From DASVCS01 sp036381495 (GTDB taxonomy: Bacteria; Gemmatimonadota; Gemmatimonadetes; Longimicrobiales; RSA9): 6,713 nucleotides of DNA. How positions within the stretch are numbered: the first letter of the stretch is position 1; the number at the start of each line of letters is the position of its first letter. The stretch lies in the NCBI GenBank assembly GCA_036381495.1, contig DASVCS010000033.1, positions 1-6,713 of the forward strand. The letters run 5' to 3'. Made by a program: the position numbers and the translations under genes. This document shows positions 1-6,275 of this stretch, one piece after another. The notes under the pieces were generated by a model. It saw only the letters and a program-made list of their open reading frames with translations. It had not been told where the DNA came from and ran no database searches.

Positions 1-1029
1 GATCCGCCGGTGAGGTTCGTCCTGGAGCAGACCTTCGGCGTCGAGTCGACGCCGGCGCCGGCCGTGCTCGGGAGCATCGATGGCGTCGATGTGGATGAGG
101 ACGGAAATGTCTACATACTGGACACGCAGAGCAACGAACTCGTGGCGTTTGGTGCGGATGGCACCGTGCGGTGGCGCGTCGGCTCCCAAGGCGAGGGGCC
201 TGGCGAATTCGAGCGCGCGAGAGGAATCGCACTGGACGACAGTGGCTCGATCGTCGTGTCCGATCAGTCTGGATACGTTCTGGACAGATTCGATGTCATG
301 GGAAGATTTCAGAACCGGCGGCGAGTGGCGGAGGCCGGGATCGCACGGTTCTTTGTCGATGACTTCCTCGCACCGGATCTCATACTTGGGCATGACCGCA
401 ATGTCGGCGCCATCGGCACTACGGTACTGGTTCTCCGGCAAGGAGAGCGGTTGGAACTTGCGGCGGCCCGCGAGATCGACGTGGACCCGGAGGCGCCGGT
501 CCCCGCTGACGTGAGCGTGACCGTCGGCCTCCGCGCCTCCGACGGAATGGTTTTCATTGGCCACGACGGCCGCTATGAGATTCGGGTCCTCGACCGATCG
601 CTGCACCTCGTGAAGGTGGTCGCTCGACCCGATTTCGGGAAACTCGTGAGAACGGGGTTCACGGTCGACAACGCCGGCCGAGGAATCTTTGCGAACCTGA
701 GCTCGCTCGGGCCACCGGTCGTCCTCCCGGATGGAATGTGGCTCGTCTCCGCCTCGTGGCCCACCGGCGTGGACGATCCCGACGCATTCATACGCCAGCT
801 CGCTCGGGGGCCAGGGAGTTCGCCCGAGCTTGGTCCTACTGGAAGGAGTCTTGATTTCTTCGATGCCGATGGTCGCTATCTCGGTGGTTTCGAGTGGCTG
901 GGAGATGCGGGGCCGGGAATCGGTGTGCCCGTCACAGTGGGGCCAGACGGCAAGCTCTATACGGAGCGGTCCGATCCTTTCCCACAATTGCGCCGTTACA
1001 GAGTGGTCATCGAGGATCGTAACGAATAG
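1..1029 (+). CDS. 6-bladed beta-propeller (NHL-like) protein, 5'-truncated by window edge
   Basis: The frame is open to the first base of the window (Asp-Pro-Pro before the GTG at 10), so the GTG is probably internal and the N-terminus, with any signal peptide, lies outside. The visible part is about 342 residues ending at TAG 1027-1029. Counting from the GTG, residues 25-94 carry propeller-like strands: 'GVDVDEDGNVYILDTQSN', then 'GTVRWRVGSQGEGPGEF', then 'GIALDDSGSIVVSDQ'. A last blade is suggested at about 283-332 ('FFDADGRYLGGF' and 'VGPDGKLYTER'). Known of the family: NHL-like and 6-bladed propellers usually form extracytoplasmic binding scaffolds, and most have no assigned substrate. 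No catalytic motif is visible. The gene converges on the GH31 gene. Its codon use is less GC-biased than the other genes here. The fold class is well supported; the function is unknown. Confidence 0.8.
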   Translation, partial: DPPVRFVLEQTFGVESTPAPAVLGSIDGVDVDEDGNVYILDTQSNELVAFGADGTVRWRVGSQGEGPGEFERARGIALDDSGSIVVSDQSGYVLDRFDVMGRFQNRRRVAEAGIARFFVDDFLAPDLILGHDRNVGAIGTTVLVLRQGERLELAAAREIDVDPEAPVPADVSVTVGLRASDGMVFIGHDGRYEIRVLDRSLHLVKVVARPDFGKLVRTGFTVDNAGRGIFANLSSLGPPVVLPDGMWLVSASWPTGVDDPDAFIRQLARGPGSSPELGPTGRSLDFFDADGRYLGGFEWLGDAGPGIGVPVTVGPDGKLYTERSDPFPQLRRYRVVIEDRNE

Positions 1030-1049
1030 AGGTACAAGGCTCGAGCCGT

Positions 1050-1086
1050 CGGAGGCGCTGCGGGCGAAGTAACCGGCAGCGCTCCG
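1050..1086 (+). terminator. possible terminator hairpin after the propeller gene
   Basis: About 20 bp after the stop codon, GCGCTGC (1055-1061) pairs with GCAGCGC (1076-1082). CGGA/TCCG continue the stem past a single-base bulge, giving about 11 bp around a 14-nt loop. No U-tract follows, so an intrinsic terminator is only an inference from position and pairing. Confidence 0.35.
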
Positions 1087-1200
1087 GCGGTGGGCCGTCC
1101 CTACGCGGCTACGCTCGCTCGGTCGGAGCCGCCTCGGAGCTTCGCTCCTGCGGGGTCTCCTCGGTCGCTCGCCGATGCCGCTCCGGGACGGCCCACCGCC
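1086..1200. repeat. 115-bp element with perfect 16-bp terminal inverted repeats (MITE-like or long palindromic repeat)
   Basis: The left arm GGCGGTGGGCCGTCCC (1086-1101) is the exact reverse complement of the right arm 1185-1200. The 83-bp interior is rich in CGCTCGCTCGG-like and GGAGC/GCTCC motifs and contains a small hairpin, GGAGC-TTC-GCTCC. It lies between two convergent genes and has no credible coding content. It could be a non-autonomous mobile element, a REP/BIME-like repeat or a bidirectional terminator. The inverted repeat is seen directly; mobility is not shown, and no clear target duplication flanks it. Confidence 0.6.
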
Positions 1201-1216
1201 TCCGCTGTCGGTGAGG

Positions 1217-1252
1217 CAAGCCGATCACCCGAATCCGGTCTGAGCCGGCTTG
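1217..1252. terminator. possible hairpin downstream of the GH31 gene
   Basis: CAAGCCG (1217-1223) and CGGCTTG (1246-1252) form a 7-bp perfect inverted repeat with a 22-nt loop. On the minus strand it lies about 45 nt past the GH31 stop codon. There is no U-tract and the loop is long, so a terminator role is only a suggestion. Confidence 0.25.
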
Positions 1253-1254
1253 TC

Positions 1255-1284
1255 CGCGCACGCGCACGCGCACCCGCACGCGCA
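1255..1284. repeat. hexanucleotide tandem array (CGCGCA)x5
   Basis: Five consecutive 6-bp units occur here: CGCGCA three times, CCCGCA once, and CGCGCA once more. The array ends 13 bp from the GH31 stop codon, in intergenic DNA. It is a short microsatellite with one variant unit. Confidence 0.7.
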
Positions 1285-1297
1285 CGAACTCCGGGGC

Positions 1298-3676
1298 TCA
1301 GAACGTCACTTCCACCCGCGCGCCGTCGTACTCCACCGTCTTCGTCTCGCCGCTCGGCAGCAGCGCGACCCGGAAGGTGCGCGGGCCGCGGTCGAGCTGG
1401 GTCGCGCCGGGCGGCGGAGCGGGCTCGATCACGAGGCGGCGCGCCTCGTCGTCCCACGTCATGCGCGTCCAGGTGGCGCGGTCCTCGAGGTAGTCGAGGC
1501 TGATGCCGTCATCCTCGTACAGCGTGAACTCGCCGTCGGCGCCGGGGAAGACCTGGAGCGTCGTCGGCTCGTCGACTTCCTGCGCCATGTACTGGCGCAC
1601 GGGGTCGAAGGGGATGATCGCGCCGGCGCGGACGTAGATCGGCATCGTCGCGAGGTCGACTTCGCGCGTGACCGTGCGGCCGCCGCTCTGGCGCTCGTGG
1701 GTCCACCAGTCGTACCACTCGCCTTCGGGCAGGTAGACCTCGCGCGTCGTCGCGCCCTGCTCGTAGACGGGCGCGATCAGCAGGTCGCGGCCCCAGAGGT
1801 ACTCGTCGCCGATGCCGCGGGCGCGCTCGTCCTCGGGGTAGTGCAGCCAGAGCGCGCGCATGAGCGGCATCCCCGTGTCGTGGGCCTGGCGGGCGAGGGT
1901 GTAGGTGTAGGGGATGAGCTGGTAGCGCAGCTCGGCGTACTTCCTCGCGATCGGCTCGATGGCCGGGTTGTTCATGTCCTCGGGGCCGGGCACGACCTCC
2001 TGGCCTTCGTGGTCGCCCATCTCGTCCACGCTCAGCCCCCAGCCCCAGGGCAGGCGCAAGCGCCAGATCCGGCCGTGCGAGCGGAACGATGGCGTGAACG
2101 AGGAGAACTGGAACCAGCGCGCGTAGAGCTCGCCGGTGAACTCGGAGGTCGTGTAGAAGCCGCCGGTGTCGGAGCCCCAGTACGGGCTCAGGCTCAGCGA
2201 ATGGTTGATCCCGACGGCGATCTGGCCCTCGAGCGTCTTCCAGGTGGCCTGCGTGTCGCCCGACCAGATCCAGCCGCCCCACTGTGCCACGCCGAGGTGG
2301 CCGTTGCGGTGCAGGCTCCAGGGGCGGACGTTCGGCGTGGTCGAGAGCGGGCCCTGGTAGTACAACTGGTGGCGCTCGATGCGCTCGAAGAGGTTGAACC
2401 AGTCGCCTTCGTCCGGCCACCAGGCGTCGACGCCCGTGCGCACGAGGCCGACGTGCTGCTGCCAGTAGTTCGCGATGTGGCCCGCATCGAGCTTCTCATC
2501 CGGGCCGGGCGGGATCGTGCCGTGCAGCGTCGGCAGCTCGTCCCGCCGCCACGGCACGATGTGCGTGATGACCTTCACGTGGCGCGCGTGCAGGTCCGCG
2601 ATGACGTCCGCAGGGTCCCGTTCGAACACCTCGGGGTTGAACTCGAACGACGGCTGCTCCGTGTTCCACCCCGTCCGCGTGAAGCCGGTGCCGAGATAGA
2701 TGACGGCATCCACGGGGATCCGCTTCCCGCGGAACGTGTCGACGACGTCGAGAAGCAGATCTTCGGGGTCGAGCTTCGCGTCCCGCAGCTCACGGTGCGA
2801 CTGCATGTAGCCCAGCGCCCACTTGGGTGGCATCACGGCGGCGCCGGAGATCAGCGAGACGTCCTTCATGAAGGCCGCCGGATCGCTCGCGTCGAAGACG
2901 AAGACGTCGAAGACGTCCGTCGGCTGGGATGCCGGCGGCCGCCCCTGGATCTGCGCGATGTAGCGCCGGCGCGCCCGGCGCGCGTCCTCGCCTTCGGCCG
3001 CGCCGGAGTCGGGCGGCTCGGGGCGCTGCCACGCCTGGAACGTGCCACGCTCCGGGTCCTCGAGGTCCACCTGCACCCACGGCGTCGCGACGAAGAGGCC
3101 CCAGCCCGCGGTGCCGATCAGCAGCGGCACCGGATTGCGCGAGCCGTACGCGTTCGACTGCCAGCGGGGGCGCATCTCGTGGAAGCGGCCGCGGCGGTCG
3201 AACTCGATCTCGTGCTCGGTGCGCCAGCCCCGGCCGGGCTGCGGACCGCCCTCGCCCATGCCGAGCACCGGCTGGCCGCGCAGCGCGAACGAGACGTCGC
3301 CGTCCTCCTCGAAGACCAGCTCCTGCACCGGATCGCCCGCGGCGTTGCGGACTTCGACGGTCGGTGGCGCACCGCGCACCGTCACCTCGAGATCGCCGAT
3401 GCGCCGCTCGACCGCCGCGCCGATCTGACGCAGCGAGATCTCGGGATCGGGGTAGGTCCGGTGCGCGTCCAGCGCCGGCGTGTAGGGGAAATCCGCCTCG
3501 AAGTCGACCGGCTTCAGCGTCACGCGGATGCTGTGCTCGCCGGCGGCCCGGATGTCGAGCTGCGCCGGCGCGCCGGCCCGCGTGATCGGCACCGCTTCCG
3601 TCGAGCACCCGGCGCCGCCCAGAGCCGCGACCGAGGCGAGCGTGATCCACCTGTAGAGTGCTCCGTGCGCCATCAT
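1298..3676 (-). CDS. glycoside hydrolase family 31 lipoprotein (alpha-glucosidase/alpha-xylosidase type)
   Basis: This 792-residue protein should hydrolyse alpha-linked glucosides or xylosides with retention of configuration, outside the cytoplasm. The N-terminus (Arg9, hydrophobic stretch 10-22, Cys24 in 'GGAGC') reads as a lipoprotein signal, though the lipobox is not canonical. An N-terminal beta-sandwich covers roughly residues 35-270. The TIM barrel opens with 'PPKWALGYMQSH' (283-294). The presumed nucleophile is Asp422 in 'WWPDEGD', the presumed acid/base is Asp474 in 'WSGD', and 'YWGSDTGGF' (499-507) is a further GH31 signature. 'FRSHGR' and 'LPWGWG' follow, and the C-terminal sandwich starts near 'MPIYVRAGAIIPF' (678-690). 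Length is normal for the family. The start is a double ATG; the first is preceded by GGAGGAG with a 6-nt spacer. Residues 215-250 form a charged, probably disordered insertion. The exact substrate cannot be read from the sequence. No transporter or other glycosidase lies next to it. Confidence 0.93.
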   Translation of the reverse strand: MMAHGALYRWITLASVAALGGAGCSTEAVPITRAGAPAQLDIRAAGEHSIRVTLKPVDFEADFPYTPALDAHRTYPDPEISLRQIGAAVERRIGDLEVTVRGAPPTVEVRNAAGDPVQELVFEEDGDVSFALRGQPVLGMGEGGPQPGRGWRTEHEIEFDRRGRFHEMRPRWQSNAYGSRNPVPLLIGTAGWGLFVATPWVQVDLEDPERGTFQAWQRPEPPDSGAAEGEDARRARRRYIAQIQGRPPASQPTDVFDVFVFDASDPAAFMKDVSLISGAAVMPPKWALGYMQSHRELRDAKLDPEDLLLDVVDTFRGKRIPVDAVIYLGTGFTRTGWNTEQPSFEFNPEVFERDPADVIADLHARHVKVITHIVPWRRDELPTLHGTIPPGPDEKLDAGHIANYWQQHVGLVRTGVDAWWPDEGDWFNLFERIERHQLYYQGPLSTTPNVRPWSLHRNGHLGVAQWGGWIWSGDTQATWKTLEGQIAVGINHSLSLSPYWGSDTGGFYTTSEFTGELYARWFQFSSFTPSFRSHGRIWRLRLPWGWGLSVDEMGDHEGQEVVPGPEDMNNPAIEPIARKYAELRYQLIPYTYTLARQAHDTGMPLMRALWLHYPEDERARGIGDEYLWGRDLLIAPVYEQGATTREVYLPEGEWYDWWTHERQSGGRTVTREVDLATMPIYVRAGAIIPFDPVRQYMAQEVDEPTTLQVFPGADGEFTLYEDDGISLDYLEDRATWTRMTWDDEARRLVIEPAPPPGATQLDRGPRTFRVALLPSGETKTVEYDGARVEVTF

Positions 3677-3682
3677 CGAGCG

Positions 3683-3689
3683 CTCCTCC
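3683..3689 (-). promoter_or_regulatory. Shine-Dalgarno of the GH31 gene
   Basis: GGAGGAG on the minus strand lies 6 nt upstream of the first ATG (3674-3676). It supports this start over any upstream extension of the frame. Confidence 0.75.
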
Positions 3690-3732
3690 GCGGGAGTGGG
3701 AACAGAGTGCTGTTTTTTTCGGATTGAAGCGC

Positions 3733-3761
3733 AACGTAGCGCGTCCGGCGGTGGCGGTCAA
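3733..3761 (-). promoter_or_regulatory. candidate sigma70-type promoter of the GH31 gene
   Basis: On the minus strand TTGACC (3761-3756, five of six consensus bases for a -35 box) is followed after exactly 17 bp by TACGTT (3738-3733), a weak -10 box with T, A and final T matching. The implied leader is about 50 nt and includes a run of seven A residues (minus strand; T-run on plus at 3713-3719). This is a prediction from spacing and similarity only. Confidence 0.4.
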
Positions 3762-3839
3762 ACGAACGCTCGGTCCGGAGGCGGAACGGGCGAGCGCGGA
3801 GGGCGTGCACGGGGCCCGCGCCGGTCCGAAAGCCGCGGA

Positions 3840-3870
3840 GGGCCGCGCCGGTGGGGTACCGGCGCGGCCC
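3840..3870 (-). terminator. strong GC-rich hairpin after the peptidase gene
   Basis: A perfect 13-bp inverted repeat (3840-3852 and 3858-3870) encloses a 5-nt loop and starts 5 nt beyond the peptidase stop codon. Position and strength fit a transcription end or an mRNA-stabilising structure. No U-tract follows on the minus strand, so it is not a textbook intrinsic terminator. Confidence 0.6.
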
Positions 3871-3875
3871 CGGTC

Positions 3876-4763
3876 CTACATCATCTCGGATGAGGTCGGG
3901 CGCGGCGCGTCGGATGTCGCACCCGCCAGCCACTCCTCCCACGCGGCGGCCACGTCCTCGAACCGCGCGGGGAGGCCCGGCAGCCCGGCGACCGCGGCGG
4001 GCAGCGTGGCGCCGGCGGCGATGCGCCGCACGAGGTCGCGGACGGCTTCTCGGCCGCCCCTGTCGTAGAGGAAAGCGAGGACCGCGATCGATTGGGGGTA
4101 GAAATCCCGGAGCGCCTCGTCGGGCGGGACGGCGGCGCCATCGCGAACGGCGAGCGCCGCGGCGTTGCCGGCACCCGGATGCGTCGAGGTCAGGATCGCG
4201 CGCAGATCCCGCCGCGCCTCGGGGAGCGCACGCGCCTGCGCCAGCCGGCGCCGGCGGCTCTCGAGCGGCTCCGCCCAGATCGCGACGCCTTCGTCCAGCC
4301 AGTCGGGGAGGGGCGTGCCGTACACGGCGCCCTCGGGATCCCCGGCGCCCTCCCCGGTCTCCTCGGGGAAGAAGCGCGCCGCCAGGAGCGTGTGCGCGAT
4401 CTCGTGCGGCAGCACCTCGCGCCATTGCATGGCCACGTGGCGCTCGGCCGCCGCGCCACCCTCCACCCGCGCCGTCATTGCCTCGCTCGTCGGCCACACC
4501 ACCGCCGCGCGCGCGCCCTGCGTCCCCGTCCGGTAGCCCGCCCGGTCCTGGAGGATCACCCGCACGCCCGGCACCGGCGCGCCGAACAGCTCCGCGAAGC
4601 GAGCACGCGCGGTCTCGCACGCCGCGCGCGCACGGGCGACGTCGGCGGGGGCGGCGTCCGCGCCCACGACTTCGCACGACGCGGCAGGCGCGGGCGCGGT
4701 TGCGCCGAGGAGCAGGACGAGCGAAACGAAGGACGTCATCGAATCACGTAACAGCGGATGCAT
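3876..4763 (-). CDS. secreted zinc metallopeptidase-like protein (peptidase MA-like, HExxH)
   Basis: This is about 295 residues from the ATG at 4763. A hydrophobic stretch ('TSFVSLVLLLGA') followed by 'APAPAAS' reads as a signal peptide with cleavage near an Ala-x-Ala site, so the product is probably periplasmic or secreted. 'LPHEIAHTLLA' gives the HExxH zinc motif (about 120-124) with Glu121 as presumed catalytic base. 'LPDWLDEGVAIWAE' supplies the likely third zinc ligand, Glu158, in the Asp-Glu-Gly-Val-Ala form typical of gluzincin peptidase MA-like proteins. The C-terminal third is helical with 'YPQSIAVLAFLYDRGG'. The substrate is unknown. The start is uncertain: TTG 4766, ATG 4763 and ATG 4739 are in frame and none has a clear Shine-Dalgarno. 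I prefer 4763 because it keeps Arg6 in the signal peptide n-region. It lies 84 bp downstream of tetR on the same strand and may be cotranscribed. Confidence 0.82.
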   Translation of the reverse strand: MHPLLRDSMTSFVSLVLLLGATAPAPAASCEVVGADAAPADVARARAACETARARFAELFGAPVPGVRVILQDRAGYRTGTQGARAAVVWPTSEAMTARVEGGAAAERHVAMQWREVLPHEIAHTLLAARFFPEETGEGAGDPEGAVYGTPLPDWLDEGVAIWAEPLESRRRRLAQARALPEARRDLRAILTSTHPGAGNAAALAVRDGAAVPPDEALRDFYPQSIAVLAFLYDRGGREAVRDLVRRIAAGATLPAAVAGLPGLPARFEDVAAAWEEWLAGATSDAPRPTSSEMM

Positions 4764-4847
4764 CAATGGGTTGCGCGGGAGCGCGGGGTCGGGCCGTCGT
4801 ACCCGCGGTGGCGGGCGGTCGTTCCGTACACTCGCGGGCCTGGACCC

Positions 4848-5474
4848 TCACCCGCCGGCCTCGCCTCCCACCCCCAGCACCGCCCGCGCCGCCTCCGTCA
4901 TGAGCGCCGCCACCTCCGCCTCCTCGCGCCCGCCGCGCACCAGGACGTCGTAACTCTCGAAGCTCGTCAGCGCGAGCAGCACATCGATCACGTCCTGCAC
5001 CGCATCCCCGGCGGGCACGCCGTAGCGCTCCCGGATCCGGCCGACGATCATCTCCAGCCCCTGCCGCCGCCACGCATCCCGCTCGTGGCCGGTCGACTCG
5101 AACTCCGAGCGCAGATAGCCCCACCCCCGCAGACGCCGGATCCCCACGCGGTCCGAAGCCCAGAAACCGCAGAAGACCCCGATGAACACCGCAAGCGCAT
5201 CCAGCGGGTCCGGCTGCCGGAACGCCTCGCCCAGTCGGTCGATCCGACCCCGCGCGGCCACGTGGTCGAACAACGCGTTCAGCAGATCCTGCTTCCCGCC
5301 GAACTGGTAGTACACCGTCATCCGCGAGACGCCCGCCCGCGCCGCGACCTTCTCGACCGTGAAGCCGTCGAATCCTTCCTCCACGGCAAGCTCCCGCGCC
5401 GCCGCGAGGACGCGTGCCCGCGTGTCCTCCCCCGCCGCCGTGCGCGTCGCGCGTGGTCTCCTGGGTCGCGGCAT
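4848..5474 (-). CDS. TetR/AcrR-family transcriptional regulator
   Basis: This 208-residue cytoplasmic protein is of normal TetR length. The N-terminus is basic ('MPRPRRPRATR'). 'RARVLAAARELAVEEGFDGFTVEKVAARAGVSRMTVYYQFGGKQDLL' (about 20-65) is the classic three-helix DNA-binding domain, with the recognition helix in 'GVSRMTVYYQFGGK' (48-61). The remainder (about 70-205) is the helical ligand-binding and dimerisation domain, which is not conserved enough to name a ligand. The ATG at 5472-5474 has AAGGGG 6 nt upstream (5481-5486). The promoter region just upstream contains a palindrome fitting a TetR dimer site, which suggests autorepression and control of the divergent membrane-protein gene. 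The downstream peptidase gene may be in the same transcript. Confidence 0.93.
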   Translation of the reverse strand: MPRPRRPRATRTAAGEDTRARVLAAARELAVEEGFDGFTVEKVAARAGVSRMTVYYQFGGKQDLLNALFDHVAARGRIDRLGEAFRQPDPLDALAVFIGVFCGFWASDRVGIRRLRGWGYLRSEFESTGHERDAWRRQGLEMIVGRIRERYGVPAGDAVQDVIDVLLALTSFESYDVLVRGGREEAEVAALMTEAARAVLGVGGEAGG

Positions 5475-5495
5475 ACGTCACCCCTTGACAGATCG

Positions 5496-5501
5496 ATTAT
5501 A
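5496..5501 (-). promoter_or_regulatory. -10 box of the tetR promoter
   Basis: On the minus strand this reads TATAAT, the exact consensus. A start about 7 nt on would give tetR a leader of about 15 nt, just enough for its AAGGGG ribosome site. No good -35 box is present: the best candidate is TTGTAC (5526-5521) at 19 bp, matching only the first three bases. Confidence 0.5.
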
Positions 5502-5513
5502 CAGTGTGTATAA
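5497..5513. promoter_or_regulatory. 17-bp palindromic operator, probable TetR binding site
   Basis: TTATACAGTGTGTATAA has 7-bp perfect inverted arms around a 3-bp centre. It overlaps the leftward -10 box and the rightward -10 box, and lies 23 bp upstream of the tetR start codon. Size, symmetry and place are as known for TetR-family operators. Binding by this TetR protein is inferred. Confidence 0.7.
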
Positions 5514-5529
5514 ACATAACGTACAACAA

Positions 5530-5590
5530 CGCCGCGCGCGACGGAAGGGCCGGCGCCCGGGCACGCTCCGCAATCTGACCGCGCGCGGCG
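5530..5590 (+). other. long-stem inverted repeat in the 5' leader of the DUF2269-type gene
   Basis: An 11-bp perfect GC-only inverted repeat (5530-5540 and 5580-5590) encloses 39 nt that can itself fold (GGGC-CGGC-GCCC). It begins about 10 nt after the predicted rightward transcription start. AAAA, not a U-tract, follows, so it is not an intrinsic terminator on the plus strand. It may be an RNA leader structure. The rest of the 5515-5745 interval shows no recognisable gene, only a 9-bp direct repeat CATCCGGTG (5701-5709 and 5727-5735). Confidence 0.4.
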
Positions 5591-5746
5591 AAAATGCAAC
5601 GACCTGGCGAGCGGTCCCGTAGGCGCCGCGCGCCGGGGATCACGGGCGGATCCGCGCGAGCGTTCCGCCCCGCCGGTGGCGATGCCGGTCGGAGCCGCGT
5701 CATCCGGTGGTGTGCGAAGCGAAACGCATCCGGTGAATTGCGAATC

Positions 5747-5753
5747 AGGAGGT
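5747..5753 (+). promoter_or_regulatory. Shine-Dalgarno of the DUF2269-type gene
   Basis: AGGAGGT, a full match to the anti-Shine-Dalgarno, lies 7 nt before the ATG at 5761 and fixes that start. Confidence 0.85.
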
Positions 5754-5760
5754 CGCGACG

Positions 5761-6222
5761 ATGTTCACACTCTACAACCTGCTCAAATTCCTGCACGTCA
5801 CGGCGGTGATCGTGTGGATCGGCGGGATGATCGCGCTGGCGGTGGTGAACGCGCGGCTCGCGCGGGAACGGGAGCACGCGGCGTTGCAGGTGCTTTCGCG
5901 CCAGGGCGAGTTCCTCGGGAAGGCGCTGATGGGTCCGTCCGCGCTGGTGACGCTGCTGGCGGGGGTGGGGCTGGTCGGCGTGATGGGGGGTGGTTTTGCG
6001 TTCTGGATGGCGTGGGGGCTGGTCGGCGTGTTCGGCTCGATGGCGATCGGGGCGCTGTTCATGCAGCGGACGGGCCGTCAGCTCGCCGCGGTCTCGGCGG
6101 CGGAAGCGCCGGACCCCACGCGCTTGGCGCGGCTCCGCCGCCGGATGTCGCTGCTGGGGATGCTGAACATCCTGCTGCTGCTCTCGACGGTGTGGGCGAT
6201 GGTGTTCAAGCCGACGCTGTGA
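5761..6222 (+). CDS. small integral membrane protein, DUF2269/CopD-like
   Basis: This 153-residue protein has four predicted membrane segments at about residues 5-29, 56-77, 80-103 and 127-147. The first carries 'LLKFLHVTAVIVWIGG', with His12 in the helix followed by a Trp-x-Gly-Gly turn; that pattern is shared by DUF2269 membrane proteins and resembles CopD-type domains. A basic loop ('ARLAREREH', 31-39) and an Arg-rich segment ('RLARLRRRM', 121-129) probably face the cytoplasm. The family has no firm biochemical role. The gene is divergent from tetR, and its promoter overlaps the shared palindrome, so induction by the TetR ligand is a reasonable inference. No neighbour on the same strand follows; the downstream DNA is repetitive. 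The assignment to DUF2269 rests on pattern recognition, not a search. Confidence 0.8.
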   Translation: MFTLYNLLKFLHVTAVIVWIGGMIALAVVNARLAREREHAALQVLSRQGEFLGKALMGPSALVTLLAGVGLVGVMGGGFAFWMAWGLVGVFGSMAIGALFMQRTGRQLAAVSAAEAPDPTRLARLRRRMSLLGMLNILLLLSTVWAMVFKPTL

Positions 6223-6259
6223 GATCCGGCGCGCGAAGTTGCTGCACGGGAACGGGAGC

Positions 6260-6274
6260 GGCGGCTGCGCCGCC
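6260..6274 (+). terminator. possible terminator hairpin after the DUF2269-type gene
   Basis: GGCGGC-TGC-GCCGCC is a 6-bp perfect stem with a 3-nt loop, 37 bp after the stop codon. No U-tract follows. It could instead be just part of the repeat-rich spacer. Confidence 0.3.
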
Positions 6275-6275
6275 T

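Larger units (their letters stand above)
5485..5514 (+). promoter_or_regulatory. rightward sigma70-type promoter toward the DUF2269-type gene
   Basis: A perfect -35 box TTGACA (5485-5490) is followed, after an 18-bp spacer, by TATAAA (5509-5514; five of six consensus bases). It faces the membrane-protein gene and would give a leader of about 240 nt. The -10 box overlaps the right half of the palindrome at 5497-5513. Confidence 0.6.

Noticed and set aside
1086..1200. Integron attC site or tRNA-like structure
   Set aside because: No attC core sites (GTTRRRY) or integrase are seen, and no acceptor/anticodon layout fits. Only the terminal inverted repeat is supported.
3711..3720. Run of seven T as a rightward terminator tract
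   Set aside because: No rightward gene ends here and no GC-rich stem directly precedes it; it lies in the GH31 leader.
1250..3727. Long open frame (825 codons) on the plus strand opposite the GH31 gene
   Set aside because: It is rich in Arg, Ala, His and Val with no domain, and is explained by high GC and the codon bias of the GH31 gene on the other strand, which has clear catalytic motifs, a signal and a ribosome site.
2790..3761. Open frame on the minus strand overlapping the 5' half of GH31 in another frame
   Set aside because: Arg/Ala/Gly-rich composition with no motif; a frame shadow of the GH31 gene.
3673..4677. Minus-strand open frame of 334 codons over the peptidase
   Set aside because: Arg/Gly-rich with no motif, while the overlapping peptidase frame has HExxH, the Glu ligand and a signal peptide.
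4758..5513. Plus-strand open frame of 251 codons opposite tetR
   Set aside because: His/Pro/Arg-rich antisense shadow; tetR is unambiguous.
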